Shown one piece after another: positions 18,902-27,352 of a stretch of 64,000 bases of DNA. Made by a program: the position numbers and the translations under genes. The DNA is taken from positions 1,054,001 through 1,118,000 of the forward strand of contig NZ_CP015749.1 of the NCBI RefSeq assembly GCF_001742145.1. Reading direction: 5' to 3'. The stretch comes from Pectobacterium parmentieri. Its GTDB lineage: Bacteria > Pseudomonadota > Gammaproteobacteria > Enterobacterales > Enterobacteriaceae. The stretch's first letter is position 1; each line of letters opens with the position of its first letter. The notes beneath the pieces are model-generated. The model did not search any database, was not told the origin of the DNA, and was given only the letters and a program-made list of their open reading frames with translations.

Positions 18902-19453
18902 ATGAGCACTGAAATCTATGCTATTCCGCTGACCACCATCGATGGGAAAGCGACAACGTTCGAAGCGTTTAAAGGGCAGGTTGCTTTAGTTGTCAATGTC
19001 GCCTCTCAATGCGGCCTGACTAAGCAATACGATGCGTTGGAAAAACTCTACGAAACCTATCGCGACCAAGGCTTGGTCGTGCTGGGTTTTCCCTCCAATG
19101 AATTTGCGGGGCAGGAACCGGGTTCAGAAGCAGAGATTCAGGAATTCTGCCGTGGGACGTTTGGCGTTCAGTTTCCGATGTTCAGCAAAATTGAAGTGAA
19201 CGGTGAGAACCGCCATCCGCTATATCAGTTGCTGATTCGTCAGCAACCAGAAGCCAACGGTACCTGGAAGAGTGACTTTTTCGCGCGACTGGTGAATAAA
19301 GGCCGTAAACCCAAGGATCCAGAAGACATCCTGTGGAATTTCGAGAAGTTTCTGGTCGATCGCGACGGACGCGTGATTGAGCGTTTTGCGCCGGATATGT
19401 CGCCTGACCATGACACCATCGTCAAAGCGATAGAAGCGGCGTTGGCAAAATAA
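18902..19453 (+). CDS. btuE: Thioredoxin/glutathione peroxidase BtuE
   Basis: A 183-residue glutathione-peroxidase-family enzyme that reduces peroxides. The ATG at 18902 follows AAAGGGAG and gives MSTEIYAIPLTTIDG, as in E. coli; the frame is open upstream in a poor context. The catalytic tetrad is visible: Cys37 in NVASQCGLT, a glutamine in the FAGQEPG loop, and tryptophan/asparagine in ILWNFEKFLVDRDG. The enzyme uses cysteine, not selenocysteine. Although it sits in the btu operon, E. coli BtuE is not needed for B12 uptake. Its stop is immediately followed by the btuD start. Confidence 0.95.
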   Translation: MSTEIYAIPLTTIDGKATTFEAFKGQVALVVNVASQCGLTKQYDALEKLYETYRDQGLVVLGFPSNEFAGQEPGSEAEIQEFCRGTFGVQFPMFSKIEVNGENRHPLYQLLIRQQPEANGTWKSDFFARLVNKGRKPKDPEDILWNFEKFLVDRDGRVIERFAPDMSPDHDTIVKAIEAALAK

Positions 19454-20230
19454 TTGACTCAGCAGACTTCCCCGGTATTGCAACTGCGGCAGGCTAGCGC
19501 CTTGCCGCGTTTGTCGCCAACGACTGCGGAATTTTATCGCGGTGAACTGTTGCATATCATTGGCCCGAATGGCGCAGGAAAGAGCACGTTGCTGGCAAGA
19601 GCGGCGGGCCTACTTACGGGAGAAGGTGAAGTGTTGCTGGCTGGTACAGCGTTGTCGCAGTATACGGCAGCGGATTTAGCCGTGCGGCGTGCCTATCTGG
19701 CGCAGCAGCAACCGCCATTGGCGCTGATGCCAGTGTTTCAGTATTGGCAACGGCACCAGCCGGCGCTGGCACAAGAATACGCGGTTGAAAAGGTGGTGCA
19801 CTCTCTGGCGGAACGCCTGATGTTAACCGACAAGCTAGCGCGCCCGCTCACGCAGCTATCGGGCGGTGAGTGGCAGCGCGTTCGGCTGGCGGCGGCGCTG
19901 TTACAGATTTGGCCGACGATTAACCCGCACGCGCGTCTGCTGCTGCTGGACGAACCCACCAACAGTCTGGATGTGGCTCAGCAGGTAGCGCTGGATTCGT
20001 TACTGAGCGAACTCTGTCGCTTGGGGATTGCTGTCGTGGTTTGCGCACACGATCTCAATCACAGCGCTCACCATGCGGATCGCGTGTGGCTGTTGTCGTC
20101 GGGTTCGCTGGTGGCGCAGGGTGAGACGGCGGATGTCATGCTGCCTGAGGTGCTGTCTCCTGTGTTCGGTGTCGCGTTTCAGCGGCACGTGGTCGATGGC
20201 AGAAATTGGATTATCACCCGTAGCGCCTAA
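19454..20230 (+). CDS. btuD: Vitamin B12 ABC transporter ATPase BtuD
   Basis: A 258-residue ATPase that drives BtuC. The start is a TTG placed directly after the btuE stop codon, so translation is probably coupled; no better ATG lies before the Walker A motif GPNGAGKST. The ABC signature LSGGEWQRVRLAAALLQ, Walker B LLLLDEPTNSLDVAQ and the switch histidine in CAHDLNHSAHHAD are intact. The strict zero-base gap to btuE supports the TTG, but the exact first residue is not certain. Confidence 0.93.
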   Translation: MTQQTSPVLQLRQASALPRLSPTTAEFYRGELLHIIGPNGAGKSTLLARAAGLLTGEGEVLLAGTALSQYTAADLAVRRAYLAQQQPPLALMPVFQYWQRHQPALAQEYAVEKVVHSLAERLMLTDKLARPLTQLSGGEWQRVRLAAALLQIWPTINPHARLLLLDEPTNSLDVAQQVALDSLLSELCRLGIAVVVCAHDLNHSAHHADRVWLLSSGSLVAQGETADVMLPEVLSPVFGVAFQRHVVDGRNWIITRSA

Positions 20231-20379
20231 CCTTTATCGTTAGAAAATAGGCGTCTCCAGAAAATAGGAAAAATCACCTTTACTTGCCAGTTACCCTGAT
20301 TAAACGCTAAATTAATCCAATACCTAGCATTTTCAAACGCCAGAGGTTTATGGCCCCGGCGGTTTTATGGTAATCGCGC

Positions 20380-20892
20380 ATGATACGTTTACGACTTGGT
20401 TTTTCTCTACGACAGGGTTTGATCCTACGATACAGTTTACTCCTCGCCAGCCTGATTTTGGTCGGCTGTAGCAGCAGCCGGCATAATAATCCGCCGCCGA
20501 ATGCGCGTCTGAGCGATTCGATCATGGTGATGGTGCAGCTAAACGATCAACTGGGACAATGGTACCGAACGCCTTATCGTTATGGCGGTCTGGATCGTAA
20601 TGGCGTCGATTGCTCCGGTTTCGTCTACCTGACGTTTCGTGATAAGTTTGGCATGCAGCTACCGCGCACCACGGAAGGACAAACTGAGCTGGGTGAGCGT
20701 ATTGATCGTGATAATTTGCTGCCGGGCGATTTGGTTTTTTTCAAAACGGGCAGCGGCAGCAGCGGGCTGCATGTTGGTATTTATGATAAAGACGACCAGT
20801 TTATTCACGCTTCCACCAGCCAAGGCGTCATCCGCTCGTCGCTGGATAACGTATATTGGAAACGAGCATACTGGCAGGCCCGCCGCATCTAA
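20380..20892 (+). CDS. nlpC: NlpC/P60 family lipoprotein
   Basis: A 170-residue lipoprotein. The signal sequence ends in the lipobox LVGC with Cys30 as lipidation site. The papain-like NlpC/P60 domain has catalytic Cys78 (GVDCSGF), His131 (GLHVGIY) and a third polar residue, His143 (FIHAS). Such enzymes cut gamma-glutamyl-diaminopimelate bonds in murein peptides. It is the last gene of the btuCED-nlpC block, 149 bp after btuD, and faces edd across 65 bp. Confidence 0.93.
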   Translation: MIRLRLGFSLRQGLILRYSLLLASLILVGCSSSRHNNPPPNARLSDSIMVMVQLNDQLGQWYRTPYRYGGLDRNGVDCSGFVYLTFRDKFGMQLPRTTEGQTELGERIDRDNLLPGDLVFFKTGSGSSGLHVGIYDKDDQFIHASTSQGVIRSSLDNVYWKRAYWQARRI

Positions 20893-20957
20893 TTCCTTAC
20901 TTTGTTTACATGCCTGAAATTTGTACGTAAAACGCTACTGTGTAGCTCCCTGTTGAG

Positions 20958-22781
20958 TCAGTGCGCGTAACGGTCGGGGATCGCACTGGCTCCCTGTTCT
21001 GCACCGGTAATGTTCTCACGCAAGGCGGTAAACAACTCTCGCCCCATACCTACGTGGGATGCGGATAAATCCGGTTGTTCGGGATGGCGCTGTGCCAGTT
21101 CGGCTTCATCGACCAACAGGCTGATTTCGCCGCTGATACCGTCAACGCGGATCATATCGCCATCCTGGACTTTTGCCAGCAACCCCCCGACGTAGGCCTC
21201 CGGTGTGACATGGATAGCAGCAGGCACCTTGCCAGATGCGCCTGATAAGCGGCCATCCGTCACCAGCGCGATGTTGATGCCTTTATCCATCAAGACGCCG
21301 AGCGGTGGCATCAGTTTGTGCAGTTCCGGCATGCCTATCGCTCTCGGCCCCTGATAACGCACGACAACGACACAATCGTTGTCCAGCCGACCGGCTTTAA
21401 AGGCGGCATCGACATCATTTTGATCGTTGAAGACCACGGCAGGTGCGACGATAGTTTGTCTTTCACTCGGCACAGCAGAGGTTTTCATCACCGCGCGGCC
21501 CAGATTGCCGGAAAGCACCTTGGTGCCGCCGTGTTTGGCGAACGGGGCTTCCAGCGTGGCAATCACATCGGCATCCAGCGATATCTGTGGCCCCTCGCGA
21601 TAGACCAGTTTACCCTCTTCCAGAAACGGTTCCTGGGTGTAACGGTGCAGGCCAAAACCTGCTACGGTGTGAACGTCTTCGTGCAGCAAGCCACCGCGCA
21701 GTAATTCCCGCACCAACAGTGATACGCCGCCTGCGGCCTGAAAATAGTTGATGTCGCCAGGGCCGTTAGGGTAAATGCGACACAGCAGTGGCACGACTTC
21801 GGATAGTTCAGAGAAATCATCCCAAGTGACAGTAAAACCGGCCGCTTTCGCCATTGCCACCAGATGCATGGTGTGGTTAGTGGAGCCACCGGTTGCCAGC
21901 AGAGCGACGATACCGTTGACGATCACTTTTTCGTCCACCAATTTGCCTACAGGTAGGTAATCTCCCGCACTTTCTGTCATTCGTGTGACCTGACGTGCAG
22001 CGGCTTCAGTTAACACATCGCGCAACGGAATATCCGGGTAGATAAAAGAGGAACCGGGCAGATGCAGCCCCATGATCTCCATGACCATCTGGTTCGAATT
22101 GGCCGTACCGTAAAAGGTACAAGTGCCGGCACCGTGGTAAGCGCTGGCTTCCGATTCCAGCAGCGCATCACGGCCCACTTTCCCTTCGGCATACAGTTGG
22201 CGGATACGCACTTTCTCTTTATTGGAAATGCCTGTGCGCATCGGACCTGCGGGCACAAAAACCGCAGGCAAGTGGCCAAAAGAGAGTGCGGCAATAAACA
22301 ACCCAGGGACAATCTTGTCGCATACGCCTAAAAAGAGTGCGCCATCAAACATATTGTGTGACAACCCGATCGCTGCTGACATCGCGATCAGATCGCGGCT
22401 GAACAGTGAAAGTTCCATGCCATCTTGCCCCTGTGTCACGCCGTCGCACATGGCCGGTACACCGCCTGCTACCTGGCCGACAGCACCGATGGCGTGCAAC
22501 GCCTTTTTGATCAGTTCTGGGTAACGTTCGTAAGGTTGATGGGCAGAGAGCATGTCGTTATAGGACGTAATAATGCCGATGTTGCTTTTGATCATGTTCT
22601 TTAGATCGGCTTTATCTTCTGGCGAGCAAGCGGCGAAGCCGTGCGCCAGATTGCCGCAGGCAAGCTCGGAGCGGTGTACGGTTTTATTTTTGGCTAATGC
22701 AATCCGTGCCAGATAACGGCTACGTTCAGCCTGAGAACGAGACAGGATATTCTGGGTGACGCGTGCAACAATAGGATTCAT
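20958..22781 (-). CDS. edd: 6-phosphogluconate dehydratase (Entner-Doudoroff)
   Basis: A 607-residue IlvD/Edd-family iron-sulphur dehydratase that converts 6-phosphogluconate to 2-keto-3-deoxy-6-phosphogluconate. The ATG at 22781 gives [13 protein letters not shown] and is preceded by GGGG; an in-frame ATG 12 bases earlier is possible. The segments [14 protein letters not shown] and [10 protein letters not shown] hold conserved cysteines, and [17 protein letters not shown] near the C-terminus is typical of the family. In E. coli edd is followed by eda; here eda is absent and edd is instead next to gntR, gntK and gntT. A GntR-type operator and a CRP-type site lie 340-420 bp upstream. Confidence 0.96.
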   Translation of the reverse strand: MNPIVARVTQNILSRSQAERSRYLARIALAKNKTVHRSELACGNLAHGFAACSPEDKADLKNMIKSNIGIITSYNDMLSAHQPYERYPELIKKALHAIGAVGQVAGGVPAMCDGVTQGQDGMELSLFSRDLIAMSAAIGLSHNMFDGALFLGVCDKIVPGLFIAALSFGHLPAVFVPAGPMRTGISNKEKVRIRQLYAEGKVGRDALLESEASAYHGAGTCTFYGTANSNQMVMEIMGLHLPGSSFIYPDIPLRDVLTEAAARQVTRMTESAGDYLPVGKLVDEKVIVNGIVALLATGGSTNHTMHLVAMAKAAGFTVTWDDFSELSEVVPLLCRIYPNGPGDINYFQAAGGVSLLVRELLRGGLLHEDVHTVAGFGLHRYTQEPFLEEGKLVYREGPQISLDADVIATLEAPFAKHGGTKVLSGNLGRAVMKTSAVPSERQTIVAPAVVFNDQNDVDAAFKAGRLDNDCVVVVRYQGPRAIGMPELHKLMPPLGVLMDKGINIALVTDGRLSGASGKVPAAIHVTPEAYVGGLLAKVQDGDMIRVDGISGEISLLVDEAELAQRHPEQPDLSASHVGMGRELFTALRENITGAEQGASAIPDRYAH

Positions 22782-22962
22782 GCTATGCCCCATGTGTTTA
22801 ACATTGATGCTTTGCTTAATTAAAATTGGACGCCAATGACGTCGAAAGAAATAATGTGGCTACTGCGGCTATCGGGCGTTTTTATTATTTTTTAAGATGA
22901 TAAATACCCTCGTGCAAATAAACGCACGATACGAGATCGTCAATAAATAAAGTGCCCTCTAA

Positions 22963-22978
22963 TACGGTGTATACCGTA
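22963..22978. promoter_or_regulatory. Inverted repeat TACGGT-N4-ACCGTA upstream of edd
   Basis: A perfect 6-bp inverted repeat about 180 bp upstream of edd. It contains the ACCGT/ACGGT theme of the GntR operators nearby but does not match them well. It may be a weak regulator site. Confidence 0.3.
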
Positions 22979-23121
22979 AAACAGCGTGGGCGTATTCAGG
23001 GCGGCGAATAGGGTTATCGCAACCTTACTTGATTCAGACTTTCATCTTTGCCGCTAATCGTTCTCTCCAATAGGCCATTCATCAGGACGTCCTGACGGTG
23101 CTAAGACCACTATATACTCAA

Positions 23122-23138
23122 ATGATACCGGTAACAAT
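23122..23138. promoter_or_regulatory. GntR operator in the edd/gntR intergenic region
   Basis: ATGATACCGGTAACAAT matches the E. coli GntR operator type (ATGATACCGGTAACA) and the two copies found before gntT at 25397-25424. Gluconate would relieve repression of edd here. Confidence 0.8.
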
Positions 23139-23187
23139 GAGTTTTATGATGGCGCTTTACTCGATTCAGCCAAGGTGGAAATTATTT

Positions 23188-23203
23188 TGTGATAAAGATC
23201 ACG
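23188..23203. promoter_or_regulatory. CRP-cAMP binding site
   Basis: TGTGA-TAAAGA-TCACG matches the CRP consensus with one mismatch in the second half. It lies 50 bp from the GntR operator, as expected for catabolite control of gluconate genes. Confidence 0.7.
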
Positions 23204-23516
23204 TTGTGATGTGTGCTAGTGAGAAAGACGCAAAATGTGCTACATCAGGATATCATCGCGATGGGGGGTAATATTTAAAATAATAATGGAAAAAATAAAA
23301 AATAGTTTGTTTTTTTAATGCCATTTTATGGCTAGGTATTATTTAAGGTTAAAGAATGAAAAATAGAAGTTAACTAATGTGTAGCGGAATGTTTTTTTAC
23401 AAAGCGCTGCGTTGAATATTTTTTATGGATGTTAATGTGCCTGGAATAATGACATTTTTTAAATGAACAATAAGAATCTATCTCATTAGGGCTACTTCAT
23501 TTGCCATTTTGAACCT

Positions 23517-23610
23517 GGGCAGCGATCGCACAAACGCCATTGCGTTTGAACCCCGTTGGGCCGGACTAGCGTCCGTTCAACATGCGTTACATGTTGTCTG
23601 CGCGCTGTCC
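23517..23610. other. Strongly structured 94-nt intergenic element
   Basis: A closing stem pairs GGGCAGCG (23517-23524) and CGCA (23527-23530) with TGCG (23599-23602) and CGCTGTCC (23603-23610). Inside it are three perfect hairpins: CAAACGC/GCGTTTG at 23531-23548, CGGAC/GTCCG at 23562-23575 and CAACATG/CATGTTG at 23578-23596. A small CCC/GGG hairpin lies at 23551-23560. The whole can fold as a multi-arm junction on either strand. It could be a dispersed repeat or a non-coding RNA; I do not recognise it. The short frame that crosses it shows no protein character. Confidence 0.6.
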
Positions 23611-23809
23611 GAGTCCAAACTGGCTGCACCAATAACGCCTACTGAGATAGGTTCTAGGGGGAAGGGGGGGTTTGTCATTATTAATCATTTAATTGTTATG
23701 TAGGGTCGGGTTGTGAACGGGTTGCCATCGTGTCACCTCCGTACACAGACAGCGTTGGTTTTCTTTGTTACACTAGAGTACCGGCCAACAATATTTCAAT
23801 TGATTGAAA

Positions 23810-24805
23810 ATGAAGAAGAAAAGACCAGGCTTACAAGATGTGGCCAACTGTGTAGGCGTCACTAAAATGACGATTAGCCGCTATTTACGCGATCCGCAGA
23901 AGGTATCGGCGACGCTACGCGACAGAATTGCCGCTGCGCTGGATGAATTGGGGTACATACCCAACCGGGCACCGGAGATTTTATCGAATGCCACTAGCCG
24001 AGCGATTGGCGTTCTGCTTCCTTCATTGACCAATCAGGTGTTTGCTGAAGTATTGCGCGGCATTGAGCGCGTGACGGATGCGCATGGCTACCAGACGATG
24101 CTGGCGCACTATGGCTACCATGCCGAGCGTGAAGAGATGCGCTTGACGTCACTGCTTTCCTACAACATTGATGGACTGATCCTTTCTGAGCGTTCTCACA
24201 CGGAACGCACGCGCAAGATGATTGAAGTGGCCGGCATTCCGGTGATTGAAATCATGGACAGCGAGTCCCCCTGTATCGATCTGGCCGTGGGTTTTAACAA
24301 TTTTGAAGCCGCCTACCAGATGACGCAGGTACTGCTGGCGCGTGGGCACCGTTTTCCGGTTTATCTCGGCTCGCGTCTGGATGAACGTACCCTGATTAAA
24401 ATGCAAGGGTATGAACAGGCGATGCGTGAGGCCGGGCTGGTGCCGCGTGATGTCAGCACCGATCGCCCCTCGTCTTACAGTCTGGGTGGCGAACTGATGA
24501 AAGAAGCGCTCGAGCGTTATCCGGAAACCGACAGCCTGTTTTGCACCAACGATGATATCGCCATTGGTGCCGCCTTCGAGTGCCAACGGCAAGGGTTACA
24601 CATCCCCGATCAAATGGCGATCGCGGGCTTTCACGGACACGATATTGGCCAGTCGATGGAACCTAAGCTGGCCAGCGTGTTGACGCCGCGTGAAAGAATG
24701 GGGCAGGTGGCGGCAGAGCGACTGTTGTCCCGGTTGCGCGGGGAAATTGTTACCCCGCAACGATTGGACTTGGGCTTCACCATCCTGCACGGCGGCAGTA
24801 TTTGA
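23810..24805 (+). CDS. gntR: Gluconate repressor GntR (LacI family)
   Basis: A 331-residue LacI-type repressor, the same length as E. coli GntR. The ATG at 23810 gives MKKKRPGLQDVANCVGVTKM; an upstream in-frame TTG is less likely. Residues 7-30 form the helix-turn-helix with the hinge NATSRAIGVLLPSL after it, followed by the periplasmic-binding-protein-like effector domain ending VLTPRERMG...LDLGFTLHGGSI-like. It should bind the TACCGGTA-containing operators at 23122 and 25398-25423 and release them with gluconate. gntK follows convergently 3 bases away. Confidence 0.95.
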   Translation: MKKKRPGLQDVANCVGVTKMTISRYLRDPQKVSATLRDRIAAALDELGYIPNRAPEILSNATSRAIGVLLPSLTNQVFAEVLRGIERVTDAHGYQTMLAHYGYHAEREEMRLTSLLSYNIDGLILSERSHTERTRKMIEVAGIPVIEIMDSESPCIDLAVGFNNFEAAYQMTQVLLARGHRFPVYLGSRLDERTLIKMQGYEQAMREAGLVPRDVSTDRPSSYSLGGELMKEALERYPETDSLFCTNDDIAIGAAFECQRQGLHIPDQMAIAGFHGHDIGQSMEPKLASVLTPRERMGQVAAERLLSRLRGEIVTPQRLDLGFTILHGGSI

Positions 24806-24808
24806 ACC

Positions 24809-25336
24809 CTAGCGGCGAGAGACAACGCCCGCATTGCGCAATGCTGCCAGGCCACGCGCAACTACTTCATTAAAGTCGCCATCGATGTCGATGCTGACCA
24901 CGTCAGTTTCATCAGCGGCCGGTTCTTCCAGCGCGTCGAATTGGCTTTTGAGCAGGTCGGTTGGCATGAAATGCCCAGCGCGCGCCTTGAGACGTTCCAG
25001 AATGACGTCAAAGCTACCTTTCATATAAAGGAACAGCATTTCTGGGTTGTCTTCACGCAGACGATCGCGATAGCGGCGTTTTAAGGAAGAGCAGACGATC
25101 AGGCCCACTTCGTTCTTATGGCGCAGGCTGTAGGCGGCATCATTGAGACGCTCAAGCCACGGCGCACGATCGTTATCATCTAATGGCTGGCCGCTGGCCA
25201 TTTTTTGAATGTTGGCGCGCGGGTGTAGATCGTCGCCGTCGATGAATTTAGCGCCCAGCGAACTCGCGATGGCAGCCCCCACACTGGATTTACCACACCC
25301 AGATACGCCCATGATGATGATGCTTTGTCCTGCCAT
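24809..25336 (-). CDS. gntK: Gluconokinase GntK
   Basis: A 175-residue P-loop kinase that phosphorylates D-gluconate to 6-phosphogluconate, the substrate of Edd. The Walker A motif GVSGCGKSS lies at about residues 10-18, followed by FIDGDDLHPRANIQKMASGQPLDD, which binds gluconate. Unlike in E. coli, where gntR, gntK and gntU run together, gntK here is convergent with gntR and divergent from gntT, so it shares the double GntR palindrome and CRP site at 25398-25448. Confidence 0.96.
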   Translation of the reverse strand: MAGQSIIIMGVSGCGKSSVGAAIASSLGAKFIDGDDLHPRANIQKMASGQPLDDNDRAPWLERLNDAAYSLRHKNEVGLIVCSSLKRRYRDRLREDNPEMLFLYMKGSFDVILERLKARAGHFMPTDLLKSQFDALEEPAADETDVVSIDIDGDFNEVVARGLAALRNAGVVSRR

Positions 25337-25397
25337 AGTTTGATCTCTATCTCAAAATGAATATTTAAGCTTGCTTGGTAGTTTCGCATTTTATCAC

Positions 25398-25423
25398 GTT
25401 ACCGGTATCATGATACCGGTAAC
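25398..25423. promoter_or_regulatory. Double GntR operator (26-bp perfect palindrome)
   Basis: Two head-to-head GntR-type sites, CGTTACCGGTATCAT and ATGATACCGGTAACA, overlap so that positions 25398-25423 form one perfect palindrome. It sits between gntK and gntT and can control both promoters. Confidence 0.88.
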
Positions 25424-25432
25424 AAGTAGGGG

Positions 25433-25448
25433 TGTGACAAAAATCACA
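25433..25448. promoter_or_regulatory. CRP-cAMP site upstream of gntT
   Basis: TGTGA-CAAAAA-TCACA is a perfect match to the CRP core consensus. It lies 10 bp from the GntR palindrome and 185 bp before gntT, consistent with CRP activation opposed by GntR. Confidence 0.85.
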
Positions 25449-25517
25449 AATTACCGATGGCATAATAGAGGGCGTGAAGTACAACTCCAGCATGCCAGGC
25501 TTTGGCTCCTAAAGCTC

Positions 25518-25533
25518 GGTAGCAAGCGCTACC
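25518..25533 (+). other. Leader hairpin upstream of gntT
   Basis: A perfect 6-bp stem GGTAGC/GCTACC with a 4-nt loop (AAGC) in the leader about 100 bases before the gntT start. No U-run follows, so it is not a simple terminator; it may affect mRNA stability or translation. Confidence 0.35.
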
Positions 25534-25632
25534 AGGTAATAAAAAGAACGCTATCTTGAAGTCAACGTAGCTTTTATAGATCTGACTGTAATAGCGACAG
25601 CATCTGTACGATTCCTATATCGGAGAATTATT

Positions 25633-26967
25633 ATGCCATTAATCATTGTAGCAATTGGGGTTGCCCTACTGCTGCTGCTGATGATCCGTTGTAAATTGAA
25701 CGGGTTCATTTCATTGATTCTGGTGTCGCTGGCCGTCGGCTTGGCGTTGGGCTACACCACTCAGGGGGGATTTAACGTCAATGGTGTGATTACCTCTATC
25801 AAAAATGGGGTTGGCGGCACGCTGGGCAGCCTGGCCCTGATCATGGGGTTTGGCGCCATGTTGGGCAAACTGCTGGCAGATTGCGGCGGTGCGCAGCGTA
25901 TTGCGACGACGCTTATCGATAAATTCGGTAAGGATCGCATCCAGTGGGCAGTGGTCTTAACCGGTTTTACTGTCGGCTTTGCGCTGTTTTATGAAGTTGG
26001 CTTTGTGTTGTTGTTGCCGCTGGTGTTTACCATTGCGGCCGCGGCGCAAATTCCATTGCTGTTTATCGGTGTACCGATGGCTGCCGCGTTATCAGTAACC
26101 CACGCGCTGTTGCCTCCGCATCCGGGCCCGACCGCTATCGCTATTCTGTTCAAAGCTGATATGGGTAAGACCCTGCTTTACGGCACCCTGATTGCTATCC
26201 CTACTGTGATTTTGGCAGGGCCGGTTTATGCGCGTTTCCTGAAAAGTATCGATAAACCCATTCCTGCCGGATTGCACAATCCGAAAGTGTTTGCCGACCA
26301 CGAGATGCCGAGCTTTGGTATCAGCGTATTCACTACCCTGATCCCTGTTATTCTGATGACGGGTCGTGCAGTGGCAGAAATGACGCTGCAAAAAGGCCAC
26401 CCGGTACTGGGTTACGCGGAGTTTTTGGGCGATCCGGTTATGGCGACCCTGATTTCCGTTATCGTGGCGATTTTTACCTTCGGGCTTAATCGCGGTCGTA
26501 GCATGGATCAGGTCATGGATACCGTTAGTGATTCCATCAAGATCATCGCCATGATGTTGATGGTTATTGGTGGTGGTGGTGCGTTCAAGCAAATTTTGGT
26601 GGACGGTGGCGTTGCGAAGTATATCGAAACGCTGATGGCGGGCAGTACGCTGTCGCCGTTGCTGATGGGATGGGCGATTGCTGCGGCATTGCGTCTGGCT
26701 CTGGGTTCAGCGACCGTTGCGGCCATGACCGCAGGCGGGATTGTTGCGCCGTTGCTGACCATCACTGGGGTGAGCCCTGAATTGATGGTGCTGGCAGTGG
26801 GTTCCGGCAGCGTGATTTTCTCTCACGTGAACGATCCAGGCTTCTGGCTGTTTAAAGAGTATTTCAACCTGACGATTGTCGAAACGATGAAGTCCTGGTC
26901 TGCGTTGGAAACCATTATTGCGGTGTGTGGCCTGATTGGCTGTCTGCTGCTGAATATGGTGATTTAA
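25633..26967 (+). CDS. gntT: High-affinity gluconate permease GntT
   Basis: A 444-residue GntP-family proton symporter with 12-14 hydrophobic segments. It resembles E. coli GntT from end to end: MPLIIVAIGVALLLLLMIRCKLNG, GGTLGSLALIMGFGAMLGKLLADCGGAQRIATT and the C-terminal VFSHVNDPGFWLFKEYFNLT-like segment. That distinguishes it from the lower-affinity paralogue GntU. The upstream GntR palindrome and CRP site give induction by gluconate and catabolite repression. A hairpin follows at 26979-27005 and then an IS remnant. Confidence 0.95.
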   Translation: MPLIIVAIGVALLLLLMIRCKLNGFISLILVSLAVGLALGYTTQGGFNVNGVITSIKNGVGGTLGSLALIMGFGAMLGKLLADCGGAQRIATTLIDKFGKDRIQWAVVLTGFTVGFALFYEVGFVLLLPLVFTIAAAAQIPLLFIGVPMAAALSVTHALLPPHPGPTAIAILFKADMGKTLLYGTLIAIPTVILAGPVYARFLKSIDKPIPAGLHNPKVFADHEMPSFGISVFTTLIPVILMTGRAVAEMTLQKGHPVLGYAEFLGDPVMATLISVIVAIFTFGLNRGRSMDQVMDTVSDSIKIIAMMLMVIGGGGAFKQILVDGGVAKYIETLMAGSTLSPLLMGWAIAAALRLALGSATVAAMTAGGIVAPLLTITGVSPELMVLAVGSGSVIFSHVNDPGFWLFKEYFNLTIVETMKSWSALETIIAVCGLIGCLLLNMVI

Positions 26968-26978
26968 GTCCTGCTTTT

Positions 26979-27005
26979 CGGTTGCCCTCGTTCTTAGGGC
27001 AACCG
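26979..27005 (+). terminator. Terminator-like hairpin after gntT (no U-run)
   Basis: A perfect 10-bp stem CGGTTGCCCT/AGGGCAACCG with a 7-nt loop starts 11 bases after the gntT stop. The U-run is missing, and the inverted-repeat end of an IS remnant begins six bases later, so the insertion may have removed the tail. Confidence 0.6.
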
Positions 27006-27010
27006 AATCA

Positions 27011-27170
27011 TGATCTTACCTGCGTAAAGTGGACGCCGCCTTAAGCGAGGTTCTGGTTTGCAAATTGCTCCTGGCTCAGGCCGCCATAGGTACTATGCCG
27101 ACGCCCGCGGTTATAATCACACTCATGATAATTAAACACCGTCGTCCTCATCGCTTCCCGGTTGGCAAAA
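27011..27170 (-). mobile_element. IS3-family insertion sequence remnant (OrfB C-terminus plus terminal repeat)
   Basis: On the minus strand the frame reads [17 protein letters not shown], then [18 protein letters not shown] and ends in NQNLA and a stop. This is the C-terminus of an IS3-family integrase-type transposase (motif FxYxExxYNRxRRHSxxGxLSPE). Just past its stop, TGATCTTACC-TGCG-AAAGTGGAC-type sequence at 27011 matches the terminal repeat of IS1222-like elements as I remember it. The rest of the element is gone, leaving an inactive scar. It separates the gluconate genes from ydiV. Confidence 0.8.
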
Positions 27171-27352
27171 CCTGATCTTTCAGGAAGTCATTGCACAACA
27201 CACACCATTAAAGTCATTCGCAAGGTCGGACTCTGAATAGACTGGCGGCATGGCAGAAAAGTACTTTCCGTGCGGTATGCGAGAGAATGCTGTAGATTCA
27301 CTTATAATAATAACGTAATGTGATTATTATTTCATCCCTGTAGTACAGGATC
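27171..27352. other. Promoter region of the ydiV-like gene
   Basis: AT-rich DNA between the IS scar and the next gene, with an inverted repeat of AATAATAA/TTATTATT type around 27305-27330. No recognised operator. The IS scar may have cut off older upstream sequence. Confidence 0.35.

Noticed and set aside
23509..23703. 64-codon frame upstream of gntR
   Set aside because: It spans the multi-arm hairpin element, so the open frame is explained by palindromic GC-rich DNA; no ribosome-binding site.
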